From positions 1,984,001 through 2,048,000 of the forward strand of contig JAITYX010000059.1 in assembly GCA_021018815.1 (NCBI GenBank): a stretch of DNA of 64,000 bases, given 5' to 3'. The notes below the pieces were generated by a model. The model had not been told where the DNA came from. It worked only from the letters and a program-made list of their open reading frames with translations, and ran no database searches. Made by a program: the position numbers and the translations under genes. The DNA is from Talinum fruticosum (taxonomy: Eukaryota; Streptophyta; Magnoliopsida; Caryophyllales; Talinaceae). Numbering within the stretch: the stretch's first letter is position 1; every line of letters starts with the position of its first letter. Below, in pieces: positions 24,690-37,500 of the stretch.

Positions 24690-27600
24690 TAACAAGTTGG
24701 TTATATCATGCAACTAATCAACATTTTGGCATCTAACCAAAGTGATGATTATGAGGCCAGACACTTTAATCCTCTTGTTTCTCATCATAAATCTATGACG
24801 ACGTATTCCTTGATCATCACACCTTATTGTGATAATGAATCATCCAACCCCCGTTATTGAGTGTGTGATTGTCTTTTTGGATTTTGATTCTTCATTAATC
24901 GGAGTCGGGTTAACATTTGGCTAATAAGGAGTAGAATTTTTTAGTCTTTAATCCTCTGTTTTTCAAAACTGAAGTAATTACCGACTTTTTCCGATCATTT
25001 ATCTCAATAGACAAAGTAAACTACTCATAAGGAGTAGAAATAAACCAAGATAAAAGACAACACAAAAACATAAACAAAAGCAAACAAAACGGCAAGACAA
25101 AACAGCCACAACCATCACTAGGGTTGGTTAGGGGAAAAAGATGGGGATGGAGGAGAAATTAGTAGCCATCATCTTAAATATGCATGAGATCTTTTTATTT
25201 CAAGTTTTAGACCACATTGTTGTAACCCTCCACTTCATAATATGATAAGGAGTAGCATTCTCTCAATGTAACAATTCTCTATTAAGATAATTCAAAACCA
25301 AATCTTTATTTACCCGTGATAAAAGATTGTGATTCAACCCCAATACTACTCAAATTTAATGAAAAAGAAAATAAAAATCTATATCAAAATCTGTAACTGT
25401 TATAAACAGCACCATAATTGAATAAGTTTCATTAAGAAATGTGTCAGTTATGACAAAATACAACTCTTTAAAGATAGCGTAATACTAAAAATGATTGATC
25501 GTAATTTGTGGAATTAATCATCAGATTAAAACTTGATTTGGGTTTTTTTATAAAAAAATAATAAAGATTTAAAGTTGACCCGAATGCCAAAACCAAACAA
25601 ATTAACAATAACCCTATCATATCAACCAAAATCGAAGTGTATTAATTATTGTTATATATACTCACTCTCTTCCACAATCCAAGTGGGTCATTTTCTATCC
25701 TCAAGTGTTTGACAATAAAAGCATCTAAACCACGGGTTAATTTAATTTATGGTGTTCTTATTCAATGGCTATATGAGTATAATTGCCACATTTTTTTTTT
25801 CACTTTGCCTGTGTAGTTAAGAAAGGGTTTCAAGTTTTGAACCCCACAAAATAGTGTCAAAATGATGAAAACCAAAGAAATTGCTCATGTAGAAATAAAC
25901 AAGGTGATCATGACAAACACGAGAATTAGATAGAATTAGAGAGAGAGAGAAACTCAATAATAATCAATAGACTTGATGTTTTGGAACTATCTCGGTTAAA
26001 GGTTTAAGTTAATGATGAAAGAGCGAGAAATGTCGGAAAAGTTTAAGTTGATGATCAAAGATCGATGAATACTTGATAATCTAAAATTAGTTAGACTAGT
26101 TTGAGCTAACTGATTTTATTTTCTTAAGTTTTTCAAATCAATGAGAAAGACAAAAGAAAGGAGAATTAATTATAAGTCTGTTTGATAATGGCTTCGTTAG
26201 CAAAGTAATTCTCGTAACAAAATAGTTAATATAAAAATATGTGAAATGATATATGTCTTACATGAATAGATACCTTATGTATCTTCTCTTAACTTAAAAT
26301 TACTATATCATGCAATAAATTAAAAAAAAAAGGGTATGATTGGATAGTATAATAGTATTACCGCTTATAAATTACGTTAATTAACTATTTTATCCATAAT
26401 TTTTTATATTTATAAAATTATGCATATGTCACACCTTCTGCATAAGGTTGACCCAATTAGAGTGTCATTTGCTATTTGTCAATGTAGCTCATAATTATTA
26501 CAGTTTTATGTTCATGATTAATTATAATTATTTTAAAAAGTGATTTCAAATAGTTGATATTAAATTTATACTACTATTTTCGTACATTATCATAAGACTG
26601 TCTTATTTAAAAATTAATATTAAATTCATAATACTATTTTCGTACTGTTTACACGTGAATAAACTAGTTAACTATTCTACTTCCATATCAATAGTTGATA
26701 GAGGAATATATATATATTTTTTGTTTAATGCTTATAGAGGTATTGTTATTGACATTTAATAGAGGGGTTAAGTACCCTAAGATTTTCCCTTCAAAAAAAA
26801 AAAAAAAAAACACTAAGATTTTGATACCCCAAAAAATGTGATGCACATAGTTGATAATACTTCATTATCGTTGTATAGGTGCACCCAGTGGGCCATTAGC
26901 TAGTTTATTTTTAATGTAGGATGAAAAATGATTAAGACATAATTATGGATTAAGTGGCTTAATTTTCTATATATATCAATTAGTTTTTTTTTCCAAGCGA
27001 GTTATAAAAGGGCAGTAAAGTACAATGAAAAAGGGAATCAAACTTGGAATCTAATATACCTATACCTCAGTCTTGATTTTTTAGTATATATTAATTAGTT
27101 TTAAGTGTTGAACAAAATGCTTTCTTACATTTAATTTAAGCATTCTAGGTCCCGTTGTTTTCAAATATGCGTAAAATTTAGACATATACCTGCTAATTGT
27201 AAATATTAGTGATTGATTTAACAATTAAAAATTATAAAAACTAAAAATCAAAATTAAACTAACTCGAAAAGCATAATTATGTAATTTATCAAAGATGTAC
27301 AATTACAAGAATAAATTAAAATACTTGCTAGGCTTAATTGTGAAATAAAAGGAAATAACAATGTGAGGTTGCGAAAATGAGAGCCTTCTCTTGCACATTA
27401 TTCGTTTAAAGAAACAAAAACCCTATTTTTACTAAAACAAATATACTAATAGTTGTCGACATATTGTAATTGATTTATTTTAAATTTTTTAATTAATTTT
27501 TTTTTATTTTATAGTAATATTTTTCATTTATTTATGTAACATCATACTAGTAAAAATTTAATATTTATTTTATCAGTATATTTTGTTGTTAAAAAATATG

Positions 27601-27750
27601 AAATTCATAAAAGTCATATTCTATTTTGAAAAAGTATAGATTATTAATCGATTCATGAATAAAGTATAGTATTGCCTTGATAATTTCGTGTGTCAACTCT
27701 CCAGTAATTTGAAAGGGACCATTGTTTTTGGTGTACTTTTCTTTTCTCTC
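24690..27750. other. AT-rich intergenic stretch
   Basis: No conserved exon, RNA gene or bounded element was recognised. It holds a short direct repeat of about 25 bases around TACTATTTTCGTAC (26562-26586 and 26622-26646), a poly-A run near 26795 and a weak minus-strand tRNA-like B-box match near 27040. Confidence 0.5.
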
Positions 27751-27761
27751 TTAATTATATG

Positions 27762-27786
27762 CATGTATGTATGTATGTATGTATGC
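27762..27786. repeat. (ATGT)n microsatellite
   Basis: About six ATGT units. Confidence 0.85.
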
Positions 27787-28264
27787 GTGTGGTGATTCGG
27801 TATATATTGCTGTTGTACAGAGTTTGTCAATAGCGACTGATGTTCATATGTCCAAAATAATCTAGTGTGGGAGGTAAATGTGATGCGACATCTTGGAAAA
27901 ATAATGGGTCTATAAACCAGCAAATTATATTGTACGAATAATAAAAATAACACCGGCCTCTAAGAATGTTTACATATTTATGTTAAAGTTTACATTATAT
28001 ATAAAATTTTATGTGAGATAGTCTTACGATTATTTATAAATTTTGAATAATAAGGTGTTTGATTCTACTTGTTAGATTTAGCTGTCCACCTTCGATTCAT
28101 AACTTATCCTTTACCTAACTAAAAAACTTATAGAAAATGTCAAAAGAAGGTAAAATAAAATCAACTGATTTAATAGCAATATCAATGGGGTTAGAAATAT
28201 ATAAAAAATCATAATCAAATCGCCTTAGATATACCCATTTTAAATATCTGAAATGTTAATTCAA

Positions 28265-28380
28265 CTTTTATTTTCTCGTGTAAAGGGATGCATAAATGTT
28301 GATGTAGGCGATACTCGAACCGATATTTTTAATAAGAACTTCAAAAGACTTTATCGATTGAACTAATTGGCACTCATTAT
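28265..28380 (-). mobile_element. SINE-like element with A and B boxes
   Basis: On the minus strand, TTAGTTCAATCGATAAAG resembles a tRNA A-box region. About 35 bases later ATCGGTTCGAGTATC contains a good B box (GGTTCGAGT). No target-site duplication is obvious, so the ends are approximate. Confidence 0.5.
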
Positions 28381-28384
28381 GATA

Positions 28385-29515
28385 CTAACTTACTTTATTC
28401 ATACTCTTAACATTTTAAATCAGTTGCGGTTCAAAAAATTTACTAGACACGTAATTAAAATAATGATATTAATAACTAGATATCATATAGAATAAATAAC
28501 CTAATTAAAAAATATACATGCCACAACTCGGTGGATATACTCAACTTCTACGTAGGATTTGAACACATTAGAATTTGATTATTTTGTTGAGTGCGGATAA
28601 TGAGACTAGGGCCTAGGAAATTGTGTTCATATTGGAAGAATAAGATGGATGACAACGCAAAATATTTAAATGAGTCACGGACGTGCTCCTACCAGTAAAA
28701 TTATTCGGGTGTTACTCCAAAATTAACTTCATATTGAAATTTGTATTAGTTTTTTTATTTTAAAATTTATTTAGCATGTTTGAAGTTATATAAAAAATAA
28801 ATATAAATAGAAACAAATAGAAAAAAAATCGAACAGAACCATGCAACAGAAAGAAAAATAAATGAACAGAAAGTACAAATACATGATGATTTTTATGTAA
28901 TTTCAAATAGAAAAATATTTATTTCCTATTTGTATTTGGGAATAGTTAACTATTAGAATTAATCGTAGGTGTTTTGACATGAGTAGAAAATGAGACCCTA
29001 TATACACCTTGTGACGTGAGCAAGTAGCTATGATTCATTGTGTATGTACTCTTGAGTATTAGGGAGAGCCCGATAAGAGACGTGTCTTATCTATCTTAGG
29101 TTAGTAAAAGTTGTGATTTTTCTTTTGTGGGTCTCTTTCAGAATGCCTAATTTGAGATTTTTTAGGTTAAATTCTTCTCTTTTACCTTTATTGTTTATTT
29201 TCTTTTTATTATTGATATTATTTATTGTCACCCCAATAAATTTTTCTTCCGTGCGGTGCATTAGGAGAATTTATCCCTAGAAAGAGAAGGTTCTGCTTTT
29301 GCTACTGAAATTATGGACTCAAACTCTACTCTCTTTTTCTTTCCTTTCCCCCTTTTTATAAATATTTTCTTTTCTTAGACTATGCTTAAAGAAACAATCA
29401 TAGAAGGGCCATTTTTGAAAAATTTGGTTCTAAAATTATTTTCATTGAATGCTATTTTGAATATTTACAAATCTATAAATTATCCACTAAACCTTAGTAG
29501 GGGTCCTCACAAGAT
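28385..29515. other. AT-rich intergenic stretch
   Basis: No gene was recognised. The segment 28790-28930 (AGAAACAAATAGAAA, then GATGATTTTTATGTAA) resembles 61450-61600, suggesting a dispersed repeat family. Confidence 0.4.
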
Positions 29516-29519
29516 TAGT

Positions 29520-29760
29520 TCTTTTACTCCCTTTCGTTTTCTGCGCTTAAAAAGTGACACTATTTGTAATTAATATAAAAAAATTAAACTTAGTCTCTAA
29601 TATCATACATATTAAAGCACGACAAATTCTCATATGTACATGGACACTTATATTCTTAAGTGACACATTATTGTTAGATACCCACAAAATACTCCTTATT
29701 TTCCCTTTCGCCTTATCATTTCTTGACATATGAGTATAAATTCTCAGGTGTATAACGAGA
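29520..29760. mobile_element. Stowaway-like MITE remnant
   Basis: It begins TACTCCCTTTCGTTTTCTGC, close to the Stowaway terminus TACTCCCTCCGT, and contains AAGTGACAC blocks and the repeat shared inverted with 24310-24395. The right end is not clear. Confidence 0.45.
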
Positions 29761-32330
29761 TGCGCTGAGCATACATATTATATTTGGGCCTTTAACTTAT
29801 TGATGACATCATCAAATAACCTAGTATCAAGCTATAAAACGGCTCCACCTTTTATATAACAGAGGTAGGTTTGAATCTCATTGCATTTGCATCTATGACT
29901 TCATTTATTACAGTGTACTCGATAAAATCAGAGGGAGGTTTCACCATGCCTCGGGGCAAGGGTATGGAAATAAAATCCTCCTTAAAAAATGTGGAAAAAA
30001 TCTCATATAACTTGAGCAGAATCTAGAATAGATTGAGGCAAAAAACATCCAACTACAAATAGGTTAGAACATAACATTCATTTGCTGGAATATACCCCAT
30101 TAAGCTGCACCTCCAGCGTGACTCACAGGTGGGATGGAGATGGAGTAGGTATTTGCTTTTTATTTAAGTTAAAATTCTGGAGTAAAATTCAACACAACAC
30201 ATACCGTACCGTTGATCAAATGTAACATCTATAAATACATCTACGAAAATTATATGCAATAATTTAAATTATAGTCGTAGTCGTGACCAAGAGAATTTAT
30301 CGATGTTTCGAGTTATGAGGATATGTTGTCTGAATTATGAACAATTATATATTGGTTCGGTCTGTAATTAATTTGACAATAATTATTATACCATTTTTAG
30401 GCAAGTAAGTTGTCACCAAACAATTAATGAGTTTCTCACGTAGTCATATATAAGACTGATCCAATAAGGTCGTATGCAAAATAAACGGGTTTATCATGGA
30501 ACTTATTGGCCACCAACAAATTCTTCTAAACATGGAAAAAATAATTAAACAAGAGACCAAGTTGGCTTGTTCGAACTTACATACAAAATGCACGTAAACA
30601 GAAACATAAAAAGAAATGAACATAAACGAACATAAAAGAAGCATAAACGAACGAGAACGAACATAAACAAACAGACCGGCATCCTTAAGGTTGTGTGGAT
30701 AAGCCTTTAGAGAGTGTCTCTCTTGTACTGTTTGATAGTAATAATTCATTGGTTACTACTACTGTTAGATGATTAGTCATGATTCATGATTTTTAAAAAT
30801 AAAAAGGAATTATGTACGAATTTTTAATTATTTATTTTTAGGGTCTGTATAATTATTTAAAACTATCCATGATTGGTTGTCTTTTTGGCAATAAACTGAG
30901 TAATTCAGGTTAGGTAGCTTGCTTAGCCTACAATAGTGTGTCCAAAGTCCTAAATTATAGTATCATCATGAAAAAATTAAACAACATTTATTTTTTTAAT
31001 TTATTTTTTGAATGCTAACGACTTCCACCATATTCTTCTCCATTTTTGGATAAACTTTCCATAATTAGCTTTGTAAATGACTACATATATTAGGTCTATT
31101 ATGTCATTAATAATACACTTAAACTAATAATTCACTTTGAATTATATATTATTGCACCAAAATACCTTAACCAATTAAATGGATTTGTACCAAATTTCAA
31201 CACAAAAATGGCCCAAAGTTGTATCCAAACCAAGCTAAGGTGATGACAAATGAACATAATTATGTGATCGAGATCCAAAATTTAAAATAAATGATATCGA
31301 ACACTAAAAGAACAAAGCCAAAACAACTTAATTAAACTTGAATATTGTACTATTCTTGTCTCGTATAGTCAAACTATGTTTAATTAATAGAACTGACCGA
31401 AATTATAATAATTAAATGACTTTTTTATCAAATCGACTATCAGTACCACCAATCTTATCTTTTCTAAATATTGTCATGCATTAAGTGCATGCATAGAACT
31501 TTTCAAATTTGTGTTCTAAATCATATGTTGTATATACATACAATATATGGATGAGACCAACTCAAAATGATAATTTTGTTTTGATTGAATCTTTTTTGGT
31601 TTGGTACCTAAAGACAAATTCCTTTTGATGAGCCTATCCTAAATTCCTAATTCCTATCCCATATTATATATGCATGTGGATAGCTTATTGGTTGGATGAT
31701 TAGGAGATTATGGCTTTGATTAATAATTGAGGGTGCATTTTGGCACTTTTTATTTGTGATAGAATTAGGTAGAATGAGACTATTATCATTACTAGGAAAA
31801 GGCCAACAATTTTGAGGAAGAATTATGTGTCAGTTAACATGATCAAGTTTGTGTGTTGGAAGTTTCAAAGTAATAGTAACGAGTCGAATTCAATCTTGTA
31901 TGTTTTATATATCATTTATCTTTATCAGCGTCATGATTTCGGATTTTATATCTATTTATTTGTATGTCAATTCATATGTATGCTATACCTTCAATAATTT
32001 TTTGATTGGGAGTTTGATAAGTAGTTTGGCTTAATTTGATATGTAGGTTACGAAGATCGCATCACGGGACGAGTTGTTAGTCAATCAGATCAATTAAATC
32101 AAGTTTAATGACCGATTAATATGTATTTTTGAAGTACAAGATGTTTTATAGTATATGTATGGAGGAGAAAATTAGAGTTCCATGCTTATAAATTTTAATA
32201 ATAAAAAATGTTTTAAATTAATTTCGACGTGTTATTGAGTATTTTGGTTTGAAATATACTTATTTAGGAAGTATTTGTTTTCACAACAGTGTATAACTTT
32301 TTAAAGTTGAGGGGGCGGTGATCAAGTGAG
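29761..32330. other. AT-rich intergenic stretch
   Basis: No conserved exon was recognised. At 30590-30680 a GAACATAAAC-like motif is repeated in degenerate tandem. A tRNA-like B-box match (GGTTTGAATCTC) near 29870 is too weak to call alone. Small open frames here have no domain similarity. Confidence 0.45.
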
Positions 32331-32339
32331 TTCCTCATA

Positions 32340-32565
32340 TAAACCATGACTAACTAATCATTAAGGATTATCGCGACTACAGATCTAAGAAGGATGAATA
32401 TAGATATAACAGACAAAGTCCAATCGAGATCATAGTCGAACCCCACAAGGAACCCATTGAAAGCCCGCAAAAGTCCTCCCAAACAAGAGATGGACTATTA
32501 TTTGTGCTGCCAATAAGCATGGGTTATGACCACTGTGCCAACTGACCCATTGTCAAGGACGAATG
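32340..32565 (-). mobile_element. SINE-like element with strong tRNA-like boxes
   Basis: On the minus strand, CAGTTGGCACAGTGGTCA closely fits a tRNA A box, and GGGGTTCGACTATG about 100 bases on fits a B box. The gap is wider than in a normal tRNA or SINE head, suggesting an internal insertion or an unusual family. No target duplication was confirmed. Confidence 0.4.
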
Positions 32566-33114
32566 CGACTTAATCAACAGTGGTTGTTTTTTTGTACATT
32601 AAGGTCAAATAGTGAAGCATTACTACATGTTGTTTAATTGGAGTTAATGTGTGATAAATGATAGATGAGAGACAAACTATTCAACATTGTTGTAGTGAAG
32701 GTTATGTCCCAAGCTTGAATGCAAGTTCTGTTCGTATTGGTTGGCCTTTCAAAACATAAATATGTCAGCTAGTTGGTTGCACTTTTTTTGATTTCTGCTT
32801 TGAAATGATAAGTAGCAATATAATTATAAAATTGTCATTTTCTCAAAAATTTTATCTATGTTATAGAGAAAGATAATCGAAAGAACTAGCCGTAAGGCAT
32901 AGAGGTCTCTAAACTATAAGAAATAAAAGCGCTAAACTTGACTAACTAATACGTTACTTGATGTTTTTTTGGTAAAAAAGTTTAGCTTTTTACCGTTAAA
33001 CTAAACCAAAAGTATTTACAAACTGCTCAATTGGACATACCCAATTTGGTATTCACATTACAGATTATGTACCCACTCTCTGTATATTAAACTGAACTAA
33101 GTAATTGATGTTTC

Positions 33115-33620
33115 TAAGTAACCTCGAATGTCTTGAGCTGTATACTCACTTGCAGTACCTTTCCCTTGAAAGTTTCTCAAGTTCCTTTCTTTCCAAATGT
33201 TACATCAGATGGCAACCATTAAAGGGGCTATAACTGCGAGTTTTGTATTTGTAATTGTTACACCTTGAAAAAGTCAATGATTCTTCAGTCAGGTCCATCA
33301 TCCTGCAGCTTGAATGCATTGAGCAGTTCCTGCGAAAATGGACATTTGAGGAATAGATGCTCTATTATTTCATATTGGTTGTAGAACGAGCATGCATGTT
33401 GTCCATCTGTTTCCAGTGAGCGAATCTATCCATTGTTAGAATTCTCCCATTGAAGATGAGCCATAGACACAATGAATGTTCTGGCACAACCAGCTTATGC
33501 CATAGTAGCTTACACCACACCACTGCAGGTTTTTGTATGGAAATGGCTGTATAGGCCTCTTTGACTCTATATTTGTCATTTTTCTGTATCTTTCATTCAT
33601 TGATCTGGTAAGAGGCATAT
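33115..33620 (-). pseudogene. LINE reverse transcriptase 3' fragment (zf-RVT region)
   Basis: Read on the minus strand in shifting frames, the DNA encodes pieces typical of the C-terminal zinc-binding region of plant non-LTR reverse transcriptases: WCKLLWHKLVVPEHSLCLWL, then EHLFLKCPFSQELLNAF, then IWKERNLRNFQG near 33180. Frame changes and stops between these pieces show decay. No reverse transcriptase core, endonuclease or poly-A end is present, so only a fragment remains. It lies between the gene-poor stretch and the 3' end of the PDI gene. Confidence 0.7.
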
Positions 33621-34267
33621 TCTTTCAATTTTATAATTCTCTAAAAATAACTGTATACGCTGCTTGATTTTCTTAACTAAAAAGAACAAGGCCTTAGTAT
33701 AGTCCATGCCCATGGACCAATTAAATCAGTAACGTTCTTTTTTTTTGGGGGTTGTTTAAGTACCCCAAAAAAAGGAAAGAAAAGATCGGGTTTGTGACTT
33801 TGTCTGTTGTGAGAGTGGCTGTAAAAAACATATTTATCCGGCCCATAACTGTTTTGCAAGGGCAATGGGCCCATGATGCTTTTGGACAACGAGACCATGA
33901 CCTTTGCAAATCATAGTCCAATAATTATTTTTATTTTTTACATTTTTTCATTGGGTATAAGGAGCCGTAAAGATTTGAGATTTTTTTTTCAGCCAATTGA
34001 ACTCCTTGATATTACATTTCATACTTTCACTTTTTTTAAAAAATAAAAAATAAAAGTAAAAAGCTTATAACAAAAATATCAGTTTTGCTACTTAGTGAAT
34101 TCAAGTAAGGTGCAATTGAGTTATTTAGGTTCCTTATACATTCATTCTCACATCTTATCCGAATCTTTCACTATATTATATTAATATTTGCGTCTCATCT
34201 GAAACAGTTGAAAATAAAAATATAATTTTTTAAAAAATATCAAAATTGGCTAAGTAGTACACGAACT

Positions 34268-34273
34268 TTTATT
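34268..34273 (-). terminator. Candidate polyadenylation signal of the PDI gene
   Basis: AATAAA on the minus strand, about 290 bases after the stop codon. If used, the SINE at 34397-34508 would be part of the 3' UTR. Confidence 0.35.
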
Positions 34274-34396
34274 AACTAAACACGACGAAGCACGACATAA
34301 GAACACATCTCCACTCCTACCAAAAGAAACCCAAAAAAAGGAACTAAAAGCTAAAAACAAAGGAAAGACAAAAACAATACCAAAAAGAAAACAAGT

Positions 34397-34508
34397 TCAA
34401 ATCCTACTGGTAAAATAACTAGTTTTCAAAAAGGAGATTAAGGTTCGATTCTCCCTAAGTCGTGTGCATGCGTATAATTTATCCATCCAAAAAACTAAAA
34501 AAAAATTA
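34397..34508 (+). mobile_element. Short SINE with 16-bp target duplication beside the PDI stop codon
   Basis: Identical 16-base direct repeats CAAAAAGAAAACAAGT flank it (34381-34396 and 34509-34524). The 112-bp insert contains AAGGTTCGATTCTCCC, a near-perfect tRNA B box, and ends in an A-rich tail. It lies antisense to the PDI gene with the nearer duplication only 36 bases past the stop codon, probably inside its 3' UTR. The perfect duplication points to a fairly recent insertion. Confidence 0.85.
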
Positions 34509-34560
34509 CAAAAAGAAAACAAGTGCAATTCAAATGGTAGCCCTAGAGATAAAATTTTGT

Positions 34561-37500
34561 TCACAACTCATCCTTCATTTCCCCGTCATAATTCTCGGGA
34601 GTTTCAATAGAGGCAACATTTTCATGCGTTGAAGGCTCAGTAACTTCAACATTTGGAGCTTCAACTTGTGTTTTCTGGATCTTGAAAGGGGTCGTGGCAT
34701 GCTTTTTCAAGAACTTGTATAATTCCATTGCAGTACGTTCCACGTCAACCGTGATCTGAAATTCAAATTAAAACAAATGAATCAGACTGAAGTTTTACAG
34801 GTAAAATGATGAGATTAGTTGAGAAATGTGTTGATGAAGAAGATTGTTCACAGAGGGGAAGATCGATACTGACCGGATCGGAAGTCTTCTTCCCTGCTGG
34901 GTAGAACAGGATTGTGGGGTACCCATCCGCCTGCTGATGACGTACATTACGAGTTTTATTAGAATAGAGATTACTTTACATGTACGTTCGAACAGGAAAA
35001 ATCTCCCTACGATTTACAAACTTAATGCTCGATTTGAGCTCGTTTCGTGATTTTAATGATAAGTTTAGTCTATATCATCTGATAAATGGGTCATTTGAAC
35101 GCTTAACGTTGAGTTGGTTGGGTTGGATAAATATGATTTTTGAATTGTGGGTGAGTTTGTTACTTGCTTTGTGCAACAAGATCGATCAAATTAAGTAAAT
35201 TTTGTAAATATTAATGAGAAGATTCTTGGCTTGTTTTATTCAACAAGAAAGAGTTTTAAGGTCTGTAAGTTGTAAGATTATATGGAATTGTAATATAATT
35301 GTAAAATTAGTTATAAAAGTTGTAAGAAGATGTAGACAGCGATAATATTGTAAGATAAAGATAAATGAAACAATACCTCCGTATCAACCCAATTTAGGTT
35401 CAATTAGTTGAGGATTAGGGCGGGCATTAGATTACCATATTGGGCTATTTTGGACATGGGCCTTTAAGTTTGATAATCAAGCAAGGGCTAAGGTGAGTTT
35501 GGGTGAAGCCCATGTAGGAGAGATGTAGGGAAGAATACATATAGAACCAGAGGTGGATCTAAATGTTCTGGGCACCCGTTGATTAAAACAAATAATAAAT
35601 TTTTTGTATAAAAATTTAAAAAAAAAGTCAACAGTTATCTAATCATAAAATTTTAATTTAAAAATTCTAGATCCGACACTGTATACATAGAAAGATAAAA
35701 GCAAAGTAAACTTACTTTGGCTTTCGGATGCTCGTTTCTAGTGCCATCCATTTTTGCAATGACTATAGAATCGACCCCTTTCAAATGCATGGCAAGCTTG
35801 TTGTAGGTTGGCTCAAGGGATTGGCAATGAGGACACCATGGGGCATATATCTACAAAGTATAGCAGAGAAAGAACACTAATCAAGTTTTGTTGCTAATTA
35901 CTAGATTAGCATGATTAATGGCTAATTAAGATGAGAATAATCAATACCTCAAGGAGGACATCCTTTGATTCATCCAAAACTATCTCGTCAAAGTTCTTTC
36001 CAACAACTATTTTCACATCTCCGTCGTTCTGTAAGAAACCAAGGACTTTTAGTATGTAATGTCTCGACGAGCAAAGTTCATGATCATATGACATAATATT
36101 GTTTAGTGTTGTTAATTAAAAACTTACCATCTCTGGAATGGGATCGGATTTGTAGTAAGGCTTAAGCTTGTCTGCTAAAAAGTCCTCAGCAAATGACTGT
36201 ACGAGTTTATAGCATCCATAATTTTAATCAGCATATGCAAAATATGAGATAAAACAAACAAAATCAGGCAAATTAAGGACGAGATAGTAATCGAAACCTT
36301 AATTTTGTCCAAGGTGATTTCGCCATCCAACAAGTATTTCTTGCTATCCGCTGCTGTGTTCCCAGTGTATGCAAGGACCTAACGATTGCACATTGCATCA
36401 AAAACCTTGTTCCATGACTGAAATTGAAGAGAGAGAAAAAAGGAATAAAAAGGCAAATTCGAACTTACTCTTGGAGCATCCCCAACAATGCCAAAATAGT
36501 CTACTACTGGCTTCCCATAATCTTCATTATCCCTTTCTATGTACACGAATAGGAGCTGCCATAAATGGGTAAAACTCGAAGTGTTAAGAACATCGTGGTT
36601 AAGTTTTTTAAGTCGAGATCCATTTGGATTCAATAAATTTTAGAATGACGATTGTGTTCTAAATATGAAATTTTGTTAATAAAGTAAGAATGAAAGACTA
36701 ATAAAAAGAAAAGTCCCGAAAAATCTCTTATACATATTTGTTTTTTCAGTGATATATTAATAACTAGTTTACCGATTATTATCATTATTAATTGTTTTTT
36801 TTCCTTATACTATCTTTATTTTCAATGAAATTCTAAAGAAGTTTTAATCTCAGTCACTAATTTATTTTAAAATTAACTCCATTTTAATATTCTCGTAATA
36901 ACCCATAATTACAAATAAATTGAAATAGACTGAGTGTATTGAATAAATCTTACCTTTCCCTTGAAGGTTTTGGCTGCCTCCTGGAATGAGATAATGAGCT
37001 TTTCGGATTCTACTGCTTGAGGCAAAAAGGAACACCTGTGATAAAACAACATTCAAGATTGAGTCAGTATATATATATATATATTGCTTAATTATAAAAA
37101 GATGGCAATAGAATCAACAAGTTTAGCCTAAAATTAGCAAAAGAATGTTTTACATGTTTCTTGATTGGTGGGTTTTCAAAAACCAATGGGGCACTTTCCC
37201 TTGTGAAGTTGATCACCAAGGGGTGTTTGTTGGCTGATACAAACTCTAAGATGCCTGATTTGGTGAAAACACCATCTGCAAACATCACCAAGCACCGCAA
37301 TGTTAGTTATTGCTCAGAATTGGCCATACTCATCTTAAAATGTTGAATTCAAAGAAATTTTTAATATCCAAAATAAAAGATGGAATGTGCATATACATAT
37401 TTAAATGTCAAGTGTCTAACACAGGTACATAAGACAACATGAAAAATCAAAGTAATATGACATGGCCAAAGATCTCTTAGTCTATTGGCACCTCTGCCAC

